This document shows positions 10,946-23,099 of a stretch of DNA of 64,000 nt, piece after piece. Position numbers and translations under genes: made by a program. The stretch spans positions 84,641,914 through 84,705,913 of the forward strand of contig CM036158.1 of the NCBI GenBank assembly GCA_020631735.1, given 5' to 3'. Origin of the DNA: Saccharum officinarum (lineage: Eukaryota; Streptophyta; Magnoliopsida; Poales; Poaceae). The notes beneath the pieces were generated by a model. That model was not told where the DNA came from, did not search any database, and saw nothing but the letters and a program-made list of their open reading frames with translations. Position 1 is the first letter of the stretch. Every line of letters begins with the position of its first letter.

Positions 10946-11905
10946 ATCTGAGGTCATTTAGTGTTTTATTTGACAAAGTTTGACCAAGTCAAATTTTGAT
11001 TTTTTAAAAAATGACACCTTCACACTAGTATTTGAAACTCTAAAAGGCCTCAAATAGAAAAGTCATGAATACCAAATTTTATGAACTCATCAAGATCTAC
11101 ATTTTTTGTTTCGGTCAACAGTTCATTTGACACAGTTTGAACGATTCAAATTTTGGATTTTTAAATTTTGACAGCTCCAAACCAGTTTTCGAAACCCTAG
11201 ATGGTCTCAAATAGAAAAGTCATGAATACCAAGTTTGTCAAACTCATCAAAATCTACATTTGTTATTTTGGTCATTTTTGCATTTGAGAAAGTGTTAGGA
11301 AAGTTTAGTTCTAAATTGACAAGTCTCTCATATTGTTTCATAAACTCTATGTGAGATTCATGATTTTGTGACTAGTGTTTACTAACACTTTCTCAAATGG
11401 AAAAATAACCTATATAACAATTGTAGATCTTGATGAGTTCTAACACCTTTGTATTCAAAAGTTTTTCATCTAAGGTCATTTAGTGTCTTATTTGATAAAG
11501 TTTGACCAAGTCAAATTTTGATTTTTTTTAAATGACACCTTCACACTAGTATTTGAAACTCTAAAAGGTCTCAAATAGAAAAATTATGAATACCAAGTTT
11601 AATCAAATCATCAAGATCTACATTTGTTGTTTTGGTCAACTTTTCATTTGATAAAGTTTGAACGATTCAAATTTTGAATTTTTAAATTTTAACAGCTCCA
11701 AACCAGTTTTCGAAACCCTAGATGGTCTTGAATAGAAAAGCCATGAATATCAAGTTTGTCAAAATCATAAAGATCTACATTTGTTATTTGGATCATTTTT
11801 GGATTTGAGAAAGTGTTAGGAAAGTTTAGTTCTAAATTGACAAGTCTCTCATATTGTTTTATAAACTCTATGTTAGATTCATGATTTTGTGACTAGTGTT
11901 TATGA
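10944..11905. repeat. About 520-bp tandem duplication inside CACTA 1
   Basis: The block starting catctgaggtcatttagtgt at 10944 recurs at 11468 (catctaaggtcatttagtgt). The following landmarks stay in the same order: gaccaagtcaaattttgat, cacactagtatttgaaactc, cgaaaccctagatggtct and gaaagtgttaggaaagttta. The period is about 524 bp and identity looks high by eye. No coding frame. Such spacer duplications occur between the two genes of grass CACTA elements. Confidence 0.85.
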
Positions 11906-12032
11906 GTCTCTCACATAGTCTCACACACATACATAAATGTAGTCTCACACACACATACATAAATGTAGTCTCACACACACATATATAAATGTAGTCTCAC
12001 ACACATACATAAATGTAGTCTCACACACACAC
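11905..12032. repeat. About 27-bp minisatellite (TAGTCTCACACACACATACATAAATG)
   Basis: Five tandem copies of a 22-27 bp unit containing tagtctcacacacacatac followed by ataaatg. It begins where the 520-bp duplication ends and stops next to the 3' end of the TNPD remnant. Confidence 0.85.
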
Positions 12033-12041
12033 TTACACAAA

Positions 12042-15000
12042 CTAGCTAGGCCCCGCTGAAACAACTTTTCCCTTGCCACCTTTTCGTTCCCATGGCAGTA
12101 TGTCTTTGGGTAGGTTCCTTTCCACTGCACTGATCTTGTTAATAAAGTCTATGAATAGCGGCATCTCATCATAGTCATTGTAAGCTCCAACGTTGTCCAC
12201 GCCATCAACTCCGATAATGTGCTGTTTCCCGGAGGCAACCACATGCTTAGTCTTCTTCTTCAGGGGGAGGTTACTTAGCAGGTCAGGCATATAGAAAACT
12301 TGTGCAACACGTGAAGCGAGCACCCAAGGGTCATCTTCATAGCCTATATTCTGGAGGTCCATGACTCTCAACCCGATCTCATTGACTTGATGTTGCTTCA
12401 TCCAGCGGCATCAAAACACAACCATCTTTAGATTCCTTCTATAGTCAAGCTCCCATATATCTTCAATTATACCAAAGAATGGGACCTTTCGCCCTAGTTT
12501 GTCGACTGCATCTACTCGAACACAACTGTTTTGGTTCACACTTTAACTATCCTTTGTGTGGGTATAGTATGTGTACCCATTGATGTCATAAGCATTCCAA
12601 GACGTCACTTGTCTCGATGGTCCCTTCGCCAATTTACTGATGATAATAGATTCTTCACTTTCTCTAGGTGGTATGTCCTAGTCCTTCAACCAGGAAGTTA
12701 GGCGATGCCTGTGTTGTTTCATGACCCAATCATCTGAATGACCGTTCCTCTCCTCCATAATGAGAGCCATGTGTTCGTCAACATACGGTTGCATCAGTTT
12801 TGTGCTCTGCAAGACACAATAATGCGCCTGACTGACTTCTTTATATTCATAGTCGATGAATGTTTTCCTACCACTGGTGCCCTTCCCAGCTAACCTACCC
12901 TTATGACGAGAATCAGGATTGTCAATCCCTCTCTGTACTTCCAGGTATTCTTGACAGCACTCGACGACTTCTTCAGTAGTGTAACCCTCTATCATGAAGC
13001 CCTCTAGGTATGCTCGATTATGCATGTATCAGCTTAGGACATGCAAGTAGCTTGGGCCTAGCACCTCTATCTAATGAATCAGATGAATCATGAGATGTAC
13101 CATTATATCAAAAAAAGCAGGAGGTAAACACATCTCAAGTTGGTTCTGGGTCTCCACCATGAAATCATGTAGGTCACTTAGTTCTTGCCTGCGAAATGAC
13201 TTCTGTGAGATCTTTGAAAAGAAGTAGCACATGCGGGTGATGACCATCTTTAGGAACTCTGGCTTGATAGCCCTGATTGCAATTGGTAGGTACACTGTCA
13301 ACATCATATGACAATCATGAGCCTTGCAGTAGTGAAATGACAGGTCCTTCATCGACACTAGCTTCTTTGGGTTCGCCGAAAATCCAATGGGGACTTTGAG
13401 GTTCTTCACGAATGTGAGTAAAGCTCTCCTCTCTTCTATTTCTAGGTTGTAGCAAGCCGCAAGCAAATTGTATTTTCCATTATCCTGAAGTACTGGGTGA
13501 AGCTCTGGCATCACATTTAGCTGCTCCATGTCCCTCCACGCTTTCAGACCATCCTTTGACTTGGTTGTGTCCATCAAGGTACCGATGAGACTCTCGAAGA
13601 CATTCTTCTGCATGTGCATAGCATCAATGGCATGGGGGATCGCTAATTCTGGCCAGTAAGGCAGATATCGAAAGAAGATTGATTGTTTCTTAAAAGGTAT
13701 GCCTCCGAGAGGTGTGCTTCTATCTCTGATCGTTCCATCCAAATTCTTCCTTCCATAGACGATCTGTATGGTTTTCACCATTTTGAACACATGTTGTCCA
13801 TTATGACGTCTCTCTAGAGGTGGGTCATCCTCCGGGATGTCACCATAGAATCTCAAGTACAATTTGCTGCGGTACTTGTGACCCTTCTTTAAGAAGCGAT
13901 GATTCTTTATGTAAACAACAATCTTGGATCCATCTAGCCACACCCATTTAGTATCATCCAAACATACTAAGCATCCCATCTTGCCTTTGATCTGTCTAGA
14001 CAAGGCAAACAACGTGGGATGATCGTTGATAGTCACAAAAAGTATTGCTCTTAATGTGAAGTCCTCCTGTCGGAACGCATCATACATCGGCTCCCAAACT
14101 TCCATAGTCTCTCGAATTCTTGCATCATAGGCTCGAGGAACACGTCTATATCAATGCCTGGTTGTTGAGGGCCAGATATAAGAATAGTGAGAAAAGGTAC
14201 TTTCTCTTCTGATACAAGTACGTTAGGATGTTGTACATGGTTAGGATCACTGGCCAAGTGTTGTGGTCACTCATCCTCTCATTGAAGGGATTCATTCCAT
14301 CGGTGCTCAATGCGAACCATACATTTCTTGGATCTGAGCTGAATAGTTTGTTGTTATCATCGAAATCTTTCCACTGACTACCATCAGCCGGGTGTGCAAT
14401 CACATCGTCATCTACCTTGTGCTCGTTGTCCCACCATGTCATGAGTGCAGCTTCCTTAGGGTTCAGGAAGATACGCCTCAAGCGGTCAGTCACTAGCAGG
14501 TACCACATTACCAAGGCAGGAACTCTTCTCTACCTTGCATCGTTCCATAATGGAGTGTCCTATGGGGGTTGAGATTCTTGTACCGCCTTTTTTGCACCCT
14601 TCTTAGTCCTCCTGTTCCCCATGGAGGCTTCTCCTCCACTGTAAAGGTCATTGTCCTTGTACCGGCTGGCCCCATAGCGAGGACATTTGTCCAGATCTTT
14701 GAACGTGTCACCACAAAAAAGGATACAATGGTTGGGGCATGCATGAACTTTTTTCAACACCCATTGTCAATGGATTTATAACCTTCTTCGCATGGTATGT
14801 GTTGGCGGGAATTTTGTTTGGCAGTGGTAGCACCCGTGATAGGAGACTCAACAGATCATCGAAACTACAGTCAGACCAATCATACTAAGCCTTCAGCATG
14901 AGTAGCTCAAGCACAAAGCAGAGCAGTGTCCAGTGTGTTAGACAACCTTTCTCAACACCATACACAGTCTCCTTCGATGTTGTTTTCACCCTCTCTAGAT

Positions 15001-15514
15001 TTTGTAGACCTCTCTTTTATAGTAATATTTCTGGTCCAATGGCACGAAGCATGTCCTCCAAATGGCCACCGTCATCTTCACCCCCCTCACGTGCTCCGCT
15101 GTCAGCACCGGCACCACCAGCATCATCAGCACATTGTTGATTGCCAAAGTCAGCACCTTGTTCATTGCCAGGGTCATAGCCTATGTCTTCATCAACCTCA
15201 TTTGTGTATTGGTACATAAGTGCGTCTTCTTCTTGATCATTATTGTCGTCATCAACAACCGTTGTCTCACCATGATGAGTCCACACTATGTAGTCCGAAA
15301 CAAATCCTCGCACAACCAGGTGTGATTTGATGGTATCCACATCTGCAAATGCAATACGGTTCTTGCAATCTTTGCAGGGACAAATAATTGTATACTTATT
15401 ATATATCAACGTTGATGCTTGCTTCTTTGCAGCTTCAATAAATTTGTCCACCTCTTCATGGAAACCTTCATCGATCCTTGACCAACCAAACATCCAAGAC
15501 TTCCTGTACTCCAT
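12042..15514 (-). pseudogene. CACTA transposase TNPD (Transposase_21 family), broken
   Basis: Minus-strand pieces in the normal domain order. A Transposase-associated domain (15514-15017: MEYRKSWMFGWSRIDEGF, CPCKDCKNR, HLVVRGFVSDYIVWTHHGE) is followed by a cysteine-rich segment (14760-14560: HACPNHCILFCGDTFKDL). The Transposase_21 core follows (14514-14146: WYLLVTDRLRRIF, AHPADGSQWKDFD, ALSTDGMNPFNERMSDH, then 14105-13071: YRSKLYLRFYGDIPED, IPHAIDAMHMQKNVFESLIG). C-terminal DUF4218/DUF4216-like parts lie at 13025-12678 and 12401-12042. TNPD catalyses CACTA excision and insertion. A TAA after GPEILL near 15015 and several further stops and frame changes show that this copy cannot make the full enzyme. 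Confidence 0.88.
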
Positions 15515-15587
15515 CTTTTAAAAAGAAAACAACAAAAAAGAAAATACATGAAAGGAATCAAATTGATAAATAATTACTTGAGAATTA

Positions 15588-16407
15588 ATTACAAAATGAA
15601 AAAAAATCCTAGATGTAGAAATTAATCTACATGAAACACACATGAAAAACTAGGGTGTAATTTCCACTATAATCAAGCAATAGAGACTAAACATAAAGGG
15701 TGTGAGCTCATTTTTCTAAGTAATCTACACTAATAGCTTCAAAACTAGCGTTTAATTAGCTCTATACAAAGCTCAAGCAACCACCATGCAAGAGAGAGAA
15801 AGCAAAGCTCTAATTTACTCACTAACAAACCATTAACACTTGAATTAAATGCTTAGAATAGCATTTTATTACCTTCTACAAGCTCTCCACCAAAGGAATC
15901 AAATTAATAATTTGAGAACAATTATAAAAATCCATGGTATAGGATAATTAATTAATTGCCTATTAATACATATATAAATATTTATAAAGACAATATATAT
16001 CTAATGGTAAAAATATATGATTTCAAAGAGAACAATTACCATAAATTATTATTTTACTCACTACCTTTCATGCCAACCCCATTCCAATTTCATGAAACAA
16101 GAATTACAAAATAAAAAAAGTTGTAACCCTAGATCTAGAAATAGATTTCTCCATGCATGAAACTAGGGTGTAATAATCTCCAAAAAAAATTATGCAAGAG
16201 CAACTAATAAGTGTGAGCTCATTTCTACAACTAATCTACACTAATAGCTTCAAAACTAAGCCCTAATTTGCTCCACACAAAGCTCAAGCACCATGGAAGA
16301 GAGAGAAAACAAAACTCTAATTTGCTCAATAACCAACCGTTAAAACTTCAATTAAAGGGTGGGAATAGCATTTTCTTACCTTCTACAAGCTCTCCACCAA
16401 AAGAATT
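15588..16407. repeat. Degenerate about 513-bp duplication upstream of TNPD
   Basis: Two AT-rich blocks share ordered landmarks: aattacaaaat, gaaactagggtgtaat, gtgtgagctcattt, ctacactaatagcttcaaaact, caaagctcaagca and accttctacaagctctccaccaaa. The first copy is about 15588-15900 and the second about 16101-16407. It is probably the 5' untranslated or promoter region of CACTA 1. Confidence 0.75.
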
Positions 16408-16529
16408 GAGTTGAAAACCTCCCCCTTAGTAGAGCAATTTTTTGGGAGGAGCCCAAGTCCTCCTGACCTTTTTTGCGAGATAGAGTGAGTGCCTCGAGGA
16501 GAAAGAAGGTGGGTACAGCCACTTATACA

Positions 16530-16741
16530 ACAATCCATTGTAAGGGTGGCTGGATCACCAGCTGCCCTTACAGTGACCTCAGTAAGGACGGCTAGATCAC
16601 CAGCCGCCCTTACTAATCAACACCACTGTAAGGGCGGCTGGTTTGGTGGTGCATGGCCAGCCCACTGCAAGGGTGGCTCAATCAGCAGTCGCCCTTGCAG
16701 TAAAATGGTCCTGGCCCCTACTGTGAACTTTTGAGGCAGTG
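16530..16741. repeat. Subterminal repeats and putative terminus of CACTA 1
   Basis: At least six copies of a GTAAGGGCGGCTGG core in alternating orientation (for example 16549, 16575, 16605 and 16631 with their reverse complements). They lie within 190 bp of a terminal CACTGCCTC read from 16741 on the minus strand. Clustered short subterminal repeats in both orientations are the binding sites of TNPA-type proteins in this superfamily. Confidence 0.75.
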
Positions 16742-17415
16742 ATATAGACTTAAATTTATGGGTTGTCACAAGAAACCCACAAAATTAAATCTATATATGG
16801 GTTCGTAGGTAAACTGCTTACCTCTCTGGCACCATCAGCTCTGAAGCTGGCACCGGATTGGGGGATCAAGGATGAGCCGATATTTTCTTCAAACTAGCAC
16901 AACGTCACATTCAGGTTGTCGTTGAATACACGTTGTGATGGTATCCCAGATCACGGCTATATCTCTATATTTATCTACTAATCACTTCTCTATCTCTGTC
17001 TGCATTTCTACCTCTATTTGTATCTATATCTATATCTCTACTCTCTTCTATATCTCTATCTCCATCTAATATTAAAGAGTGAAGCGTTTCTTCCAACTTG
17101 TTTTTTTCGTCATGCTTTTTTACTTCATAAACTTCCCTTTCGCCCACCATATCCTACATGTGATCTGGATTTATGACACCTACTCATAGAAGTTAAAACC
17201 ACTCGTGTCCAGCTTATAATAAAGAGTGAAAAAAAGATGGGCTGTAAGTTTGCAATCAACTTATGCATAAGAACTCATAAACATTATGAGAAACAAATAA
17301 GTCATAAATAAGTCAACTAATATATATAAGTGGGCTGATAGGTGAGCTGTAAAGTACCAAGAGCTATGATCACCATGTCGTTGAGGGCCTTTACACCCAT
17401 AATCGATCGTCACCA
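16742..17415. other. Spacer between the two CACTA elements
   Basis: No gene seen. A TATCTC/TATCTA microsatellite-like tract covers about 16975-17070. The rest is AT-rich unique-looking sequence. Confidence 0.6.
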
Positions 17416-17680
17416 CACTACAGCAGAGAAGGACATCACTGGTGGTTCAAAACCCCCCTTCACTGGCGGATTTTGAACCGCCATAACCAGCTCGGCAGTG
17501 ATGAGCTGATCACATCACTGCCGGTTATGCCAAACCGGCAGTGATAGCTCATGTATCACTGCCGGTTCGTATTACAAACCGGCAGTGATACTTGAGCCAT
17601 CACTGCCGGTTGTTTTAACCAACCGGTTGTGTAGATTATATTATCACTGCCGGTTTTCTTTGAACCGGTAGTGATATACT
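17416..17680. repeat. Left terminus and subterminal repeats of CACTA 2
   Basis: The terminal CACTACAGCAGAGAAGGACA is followed by repeated ATCACTGCCGGTT, AACCGGCAGTGAT and close variants in both orientations (about eight in 260 bp). The same core recurs at 23100-23345, which ties the two ends together. Confidence 0.88.
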
Positions 17681-17885
17681 TTTCACAATTTGCATTTTAA
17701 TAATTGTTTTATTTTCATTTCGAGGGGAGGTGGTGGGGTGGGAGGTCGGGGAGGTGGAGGTGGTTGCTATCGATCAATTTGATATCGATGTGAAGGTGGT
17801 TGTTGATCAGCGACAATACAAACCCATCAACATTTATATTACAAAAGTTTCAAAAAAAACTTTAAGTATCAAATTAAGAGTCGCA

Positions 17886-20800
17886 TTACAATAGCCTATC
17901 AATGTGGTCTCTTCCGTACTGCGCCTTGTACTTCTTAGTCCTCGCAATGGAGAATGATCCTTTCTTGGTCAATATCTCGTCCATCACAAACCTTGCTATC
18001 TCCTCTTGAATTCCTCTCATCTCAAAATCTAGCAACTGGTTGTGATTGTTTGCTTTGCGCTGTAATTGAAGCAAGATGATATTGAGATGCACAAACGTAA
18101 GACAAAACAATAGAAATGGGATGCCTATGTACCATGTCATCTCCCTTATTTGTTTTTGCGCCAAAGTATTTTAGCATTGCCCACATCACATAGAACCCGC
18201 ATTCGTTGTTCCCCATCGGTTGATCTAGGGTCTTGAGATCCTCCATATACTTTACACTGAATGGGGCACTCCATTGCTTTTGCATCTTGCTATCGAGATT
18301 TTTCCAATTAGGTAATGCCTTCATTCTATGTTACATTGTAAATAAAGTGTAAAGACCGAGGACATTACAATATCCTATGTGATTAGAAAGTGTTGTGATA
18401 TTGGGTTCACTTACTTATTCAACACTTTGACTAGGGGGTCGATAAGAGAAAGTGGTTTTTTCTTTGAGTCCCACACCTCGATATGTGAATCTTCAAGATA
18501 GATATCTACGAGGATGAAATGGTTGCTGCAATCACAAAGTCCATGTTATTGAATGACATATCAAGAAAAGAAACACTAAAATAAGGGTCGAGAACACATA
18601 CTCATAGTTGTAGGGTAGGAGTACGTTTGTTTTGTTGTTTCTGAACATCCTTTCAAACTCAATCTTCAAACTTGTTGGTACATAGTCATCTTCACCAGGG
18701 GCAGCGCATGTTGTCTCATTTACAAATATGGGATCTAAGAAATCTATATTGCTCAATTGCTTCTTTAGACACCATTTTGCCATACACCTGCATAATAAAC
18801 ATATGATATATTCAAATGCAAATCACGTAGTTTATTATAACGTTGTGAGGGTAGGGTACTTACATAGACCATATCATCAAAATCTGCGTATCGAGCGAGC
18901 GTCGTTGGAAGAGCTGAAAGAGGTGTTCATAATAAATAATATGCACCGTTTCTTCAGGATGATTAAAAACCAGTCCGGGAGGGATGCAAACTTCAAAACC
19001 GACACAGTCTCCGTTGGCAGTATCTAGGGAGTAATAATCATGCAAATGTCGCATGTATGTTGGCAAATCTCTATACTCTTGTTCGGTGGCGACCAAAGGA
19101 TTGCCTCTTAAATACTTGTATGCGACTGTGGCTTTTTCAAAATCTCTCGTTCCGTAATACAACTCCGTGGCCCTCTCCATGGATATGCCCATGTTGTTGG
19201 CCAAGTTTTGTATCTCTAGCAATTCTTTGATGTGTATTTCTCTAGCTCTGATTTGATTACTCTCTTTGTTGTGTTGCCTTTCAAATTCGGTCTGTTGTCT
19301 CCACTTAGGTAGACTGGCTATTCGATTAAAGAAGGCAACGGCGGCTTTCTTGCTTGGAGGCTCCACAATCGGGTCCTTCATCTTACTCGTAATGCTAGCA
19401 TCTACCTTCTTTTTACTTGTTTGGGGAGCATTACCAACCAAAACTGATGACCTCTTGTGTTGCGAGGTCGAACCTGATCGCACTTTGGATTTTCGCGGAG
19501 GAGGTGGAGGAGGTAGAGGAGGTGTTTTCTCCTTTGGCGGTGGAGAAGATAGAGGAGGTATTTTCTCCTTTGGCGGTGGAGGAGGTGTCTTCTCTTTCGA
19601 GGCAGGAGAGGGAGAATGAGGATCTTGCAGAGAAGAGAAACCTCTTGGCGGCGGTGATGCCGATGATTCACTGTCATCCTCATCATCCGAAGATGGCTGC
19701 TCATCCAGCTTGATGAAGCGTTTGCGCCAAGCCACATGAGTGCCCAAGTTGTGAACAAGAAGCGGCCTATCTTCCTCCACTGGGAAATCAATGTGTATCT
19801 TATTGTACTTCTTATCCAAGATCTTATCAATGCTGACCCTGGCATACCCGGGTGGCATTGGCTTGCCATGAATGATGCCGTCTCCTCTTGGAAATGCTTG
19901 TCCGACCGCCACCTTGTCTTTTGTCCACTGCTGACGGATGTACAACCTGACATTAATAGGTCCAGTGATGTTGTCCACCGGATGAGGAGCATTGACCTCT
20001 TCTTCGTCAAGCATAGGGGTTGAGCCGCAGCTACTGCGACCCTTGGGCACTGGGCTATTCAAAGTCAGGATAGGCTGCGGTTGTGTCGAACACATGGATT
20101 GCATAGCTGACATAACTCGTGCATCAACTTGAGCAGCTATCCGTGCTTCCATGCTATCTTCGATTTCCTTTCGAAACCTTTGGAGCTCTTCTTCTCTTTG
20201 CGTTCTAGCCCTCGCCCGACTCCTATAGGATGAAGATTCACCTTCGAATGCTTTCACCCAAGGAACATTCCCGGCTCCTCTAGTGCGACCGGGGTGCTCC
20301 TTGTTTCCAAGTGCTTGTGTGAGCACGTCATTTTCTCTATCGGACTTGCGGTTACCTCTATTCACTTCCTCAGTTAAGGTTGAAATCCTCTGGAGGAGAT
20401 TGCTGACGGGTTCACTACTGGCATTAAGGCTCCCGTCACTATTGTATTGTGCCCCCCTTGCGAGTAGGTAGTTTACTGATCTGGGCTGCCAATCGCTTGT
20501 CTGAGGCCTAACGCCGCGCTGCTCTAGTTTCTGGACTTCCATTTCCCATTCCGGAATCTTCCTTACATAGCCACGCGATCCTAGGCGATGAGGATCCTTT
20601 GCCTTAAGCGAGTTTGTTCTATTTCTTTCGCTTGATGCCTTGGCCTCTTCGGATAGCTTGTAAGCCTTGAACTCCTCCCAGAAGTCTCTCTGCTTGTTGT
20701 ATTGACCTCTCTCAAAATTCGGTTCTCTGTCCTCCTTGATTAACTTGTACAAGGTTCCCTTGAAAGTCTTGAACGAGCGACCCATGATTTCCTTGGCCTT

Positions 20801-22194
20801 CTTCTTGACTATCGCCTCGTCATAGTCATTAGGAAAAGTGAAATACCCTTTCAACTTGTTCCAAACTAGCTCCTTCTCACTTTCTGGAACCCTCCATGGG
20901 TCATCCTCATGACTAGTCTATTTCCTATATTTGATTGGGATAAAGTCTCTTACAAGTGCCCCGATGACACTCTTGTATGGGCCTAATGCTTTAAGAGGCT
21001 CCACCGGCTCCCCTACTTGGTCGAACTCAGAGATGTGCCAATGTTTACTTGTTTGAGGAAGCTTTGTTGCACCACGCTTAGTCCTGCTGGTACCCTCACC
21101 ACTTGGCTCTTGCGGCGGAACCTGCTTCAAAATTCATAAATAAGTCCCCATCAAACTTATCTAGCGTGATTTCTTACTATCGCGTTATTAGGTATGACCT
21201 AAGTTATTACCTCGTCTCCTTGGTCTAGCTGCAGATAATGGCTAGGGCTCCAATCGTCCTGATTGTTACCACCACCATTAGTTGGATCCTGCGGCGCTCC
21301 TGTCGCAGTGCTCTCTGCTTGTGGGGTATCAGTAGTTCGGCGACGAGTGGTGAATTGGCGATGACGAGTCATGTTTCTGGTCTTGCTTCCCTGATTTGAC
21401 GGCCCTTGCTTGTATCGGGGAGCTTTACACTTGGGACATGCATCCAAGTCTTTGTATTTTTCTCCACGGTACAATATGCAATCGTTGGAACACGCATGTA
21501 TTTTCTCAACCTCGAGGCCGATTGGGCAAATCATTTGCTTGGCCAGGTAAGTCTTTTCTGGTAACTCGCTACCCTTCGGGAGCAGTTTATGTAGTATACC
21601 TAACAAGCTATCGAAGCCTTTATCACTCAATCCATTCGTTGATTTGAACTCTAATAGCATGATGTTGGCTTCCAGTTTGCTTATTGGGCAGGTCGGATAC
21701 AATGGTGTTTTTGCATCCTTTCTCATGATCTTCAGTTTTTTCAACTGTGTAGCACTAAGGAATCCGCCATGCACATCATGTAGAAACTGTGAAATGCCAT
21801 CATTTTCCTTTGTGTCGTCAACTAATGTATTCCTAAACACATTATCGTTGGTAGGCACAGGTACTGTGTAGCATTGGTAATCATCAATAGGCAGAAATGT
21901 GTTTAGGGATACGCTAGGCATGAGCACATCATCATTGTTTTCTTGTGCAACATTTTGACTAACCTCCCCATGCAAAGTCCAAATCGTGTAGTCTCTCATG
22001 AACCCCCTGGTAATCAAGTGCAATCGTATATGCTCCACGTCGCCCCATTTTTTCGTATTCTTGCAATCTTTGCATGGACAGAATACAGACTGTGAGTCCC
22101 CAGCATTGGCTCTAGCGAGCTTGATGAAATCGTCGATGCCCGTCAAGTACCGTTGGTCTGTACATAACAGATCGTACATCCACCCTCGATCCAT
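17886..22194 (-). pseudogene. CACTA 2 fusion gene: Transposase-associated + Transposase_24-like + ULP1-like protease
   Basis: A multi-exon minus-strand gene. Exon 1 (22194-21212, after an AG acceptor) starts MDRGWMYDLLCTDQRYLTG and carries CPCKDCKN and RGFMRDYTIWTLHGE, then HACSNDCILYRGEKYKDLDACPKC. It then passes straight into TNPA-type sequence without the Transposase_21 catalytic core. The next exon, near 21121, continues through a TAG at 20920-20918 where relatives usually have tryptophan, into a 664-codon stretch (to about 18866). That stretch has Transposase_24 motifs (GRSFKTFKGTLYKL, RDFWEEFKAYK) and a proline-rich run. Later exons give a ULP1-like triad: HFILVDIYLED and EVWDSKKK (about 18525-18440), then QPMGNNECGFYVM (about 18220). 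The final exon ends near 17886. One nonsense codon makes it a probable pseudogene. Confidence 0.82.
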
Positions 22195-22248
22195 GTCTGC
22201 ACAGGTAAAATAGGCCGGGCAGAGGAAACATAGGAAAGTTTTAATAAG

Positions 22249-22531
22249 AAACAATTATTGCACAATATTGAAGAACAATTATTCTACTCCATGCAACATA
22301 AAAATGGAGACACTAATTTAAAAAAGACTAAATTTGGAGACATGATCATGAATAACAATGTAGCTCCAAACAATGCCCATATAAATTAAAAATCGCAGCC
22401 CCATAAAAAATAATTATTGCACAATATTGTAGAACAATTATTCTACTCCATGCCACATAAAAATAGAGACATTAATTTTAAAAAATACTAAAATTGGAGA
22501 CATGATCATGAACAACAATGTAGCTCCAAAC
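22249..22531. repeat. 159-bp tandem duplication in CACTA 2
   Basis: The sequence starting cacaatattgaagaacaatt at 22261 recurs at 22420 (cacaatattgtagaacaatt). It then runs in parallel through ctactccatg, cataaaaat, gagacatgatcatgaa and caatgtagctccaaac. The second copy is interrupted by the MITE at 22532. The intact first copy (…gctccaaacaatgc) gives the empty-site sequence. Confidence 0.88.
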
Positions 22532-22701
22532 CAGTGGCGGATGCAGGATGATAATAAGGGGGGGCTAAAAACAATGGAGATGTTGATTTGCATGAAGATT
22601 TAATGGTGATTTGAGATTTTTGCTACAGTGTTTCTAGTAGTAAATCAAGTCATTAGGGGGGGCTGGAGCCCACCCAGCCCCCTGTAGATCCGCCACTACT
22701 G
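22532..22701. mobile_element. 170-bp hAT-type MITE with 8-bp target duplication
   Basis: Starts CAGTGGCGGATGCAGGAT and ends AGATCCGCCACTACTG, giving imperfect terminal inverted repeats with CAG...CTG ends. It is flanked by CTCCAAAC at 22524-22531 and 22702-22709. The neighbouring duplicate at about 22362 (tagctccaaacaatgc) shows the uninterrupted site. An 8-bp duplication with CAGNG-type ends is the hAT signature. It has no coding capacity. Confidence 0.85.
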
Positions 22702-23099
22702 CTCCAAACAATGCATTGTTTGGTGACACATGGGTTAATTTGCTCATCAACATTGTAAAAGAATCTACTCTACTCCTAAGAACCAATTATAACATCACAT
22801 ACTAACAATGCATTATAGCCATGAATTAGAAAAGTGCTCTGTAGAAGAATGGAGAAATAAGAATGAGAATCAAGCATTATAGCCATCAAAACAAAGCTAA
22901 TTAAGCAACAAAATCGAAGGAATGGAAGTTGGTTACTAACCTTAAAGCAAAAAGATCAAGCCATTCTTTCAAATCCAAGTGGTAGCTTCACGGAATTGGG
23001 CGACCGCAACATTGGAGGGAGTGGCCCAAACGCGCGCCTCTGTTCTCGGGATAAAAGAGTGGAGGAAGAAGATGACGGCTACAACCTTTTTGTGCTGTC

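Larger units (their letters stand above)
6143..16741 (-). mobile_element. CACTA (En/Spm) transposon 1, decayed and interrupted
   Basis: A minus-strand CACTA element holding TNPD-like (15514-12042) and TNPA-like (about 8235-6143) coding remnants, separated by repeat-rich spacer. Subterminal repeats with a GTAAGGGCGGCTGG core and its reverse complement lie at 16550-16700. Reading inward from 16741 the minus strand starts CACTGCCTC, a plausible variant of the CACTA terminus. The left end is not in the window because the Copia LTR at 3872-6142 has landed in the TNPA-like region. No 3-bp target duplication could be checked. The right boundary is inferred from the last subterminal repeat. Confidence 0.75.
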
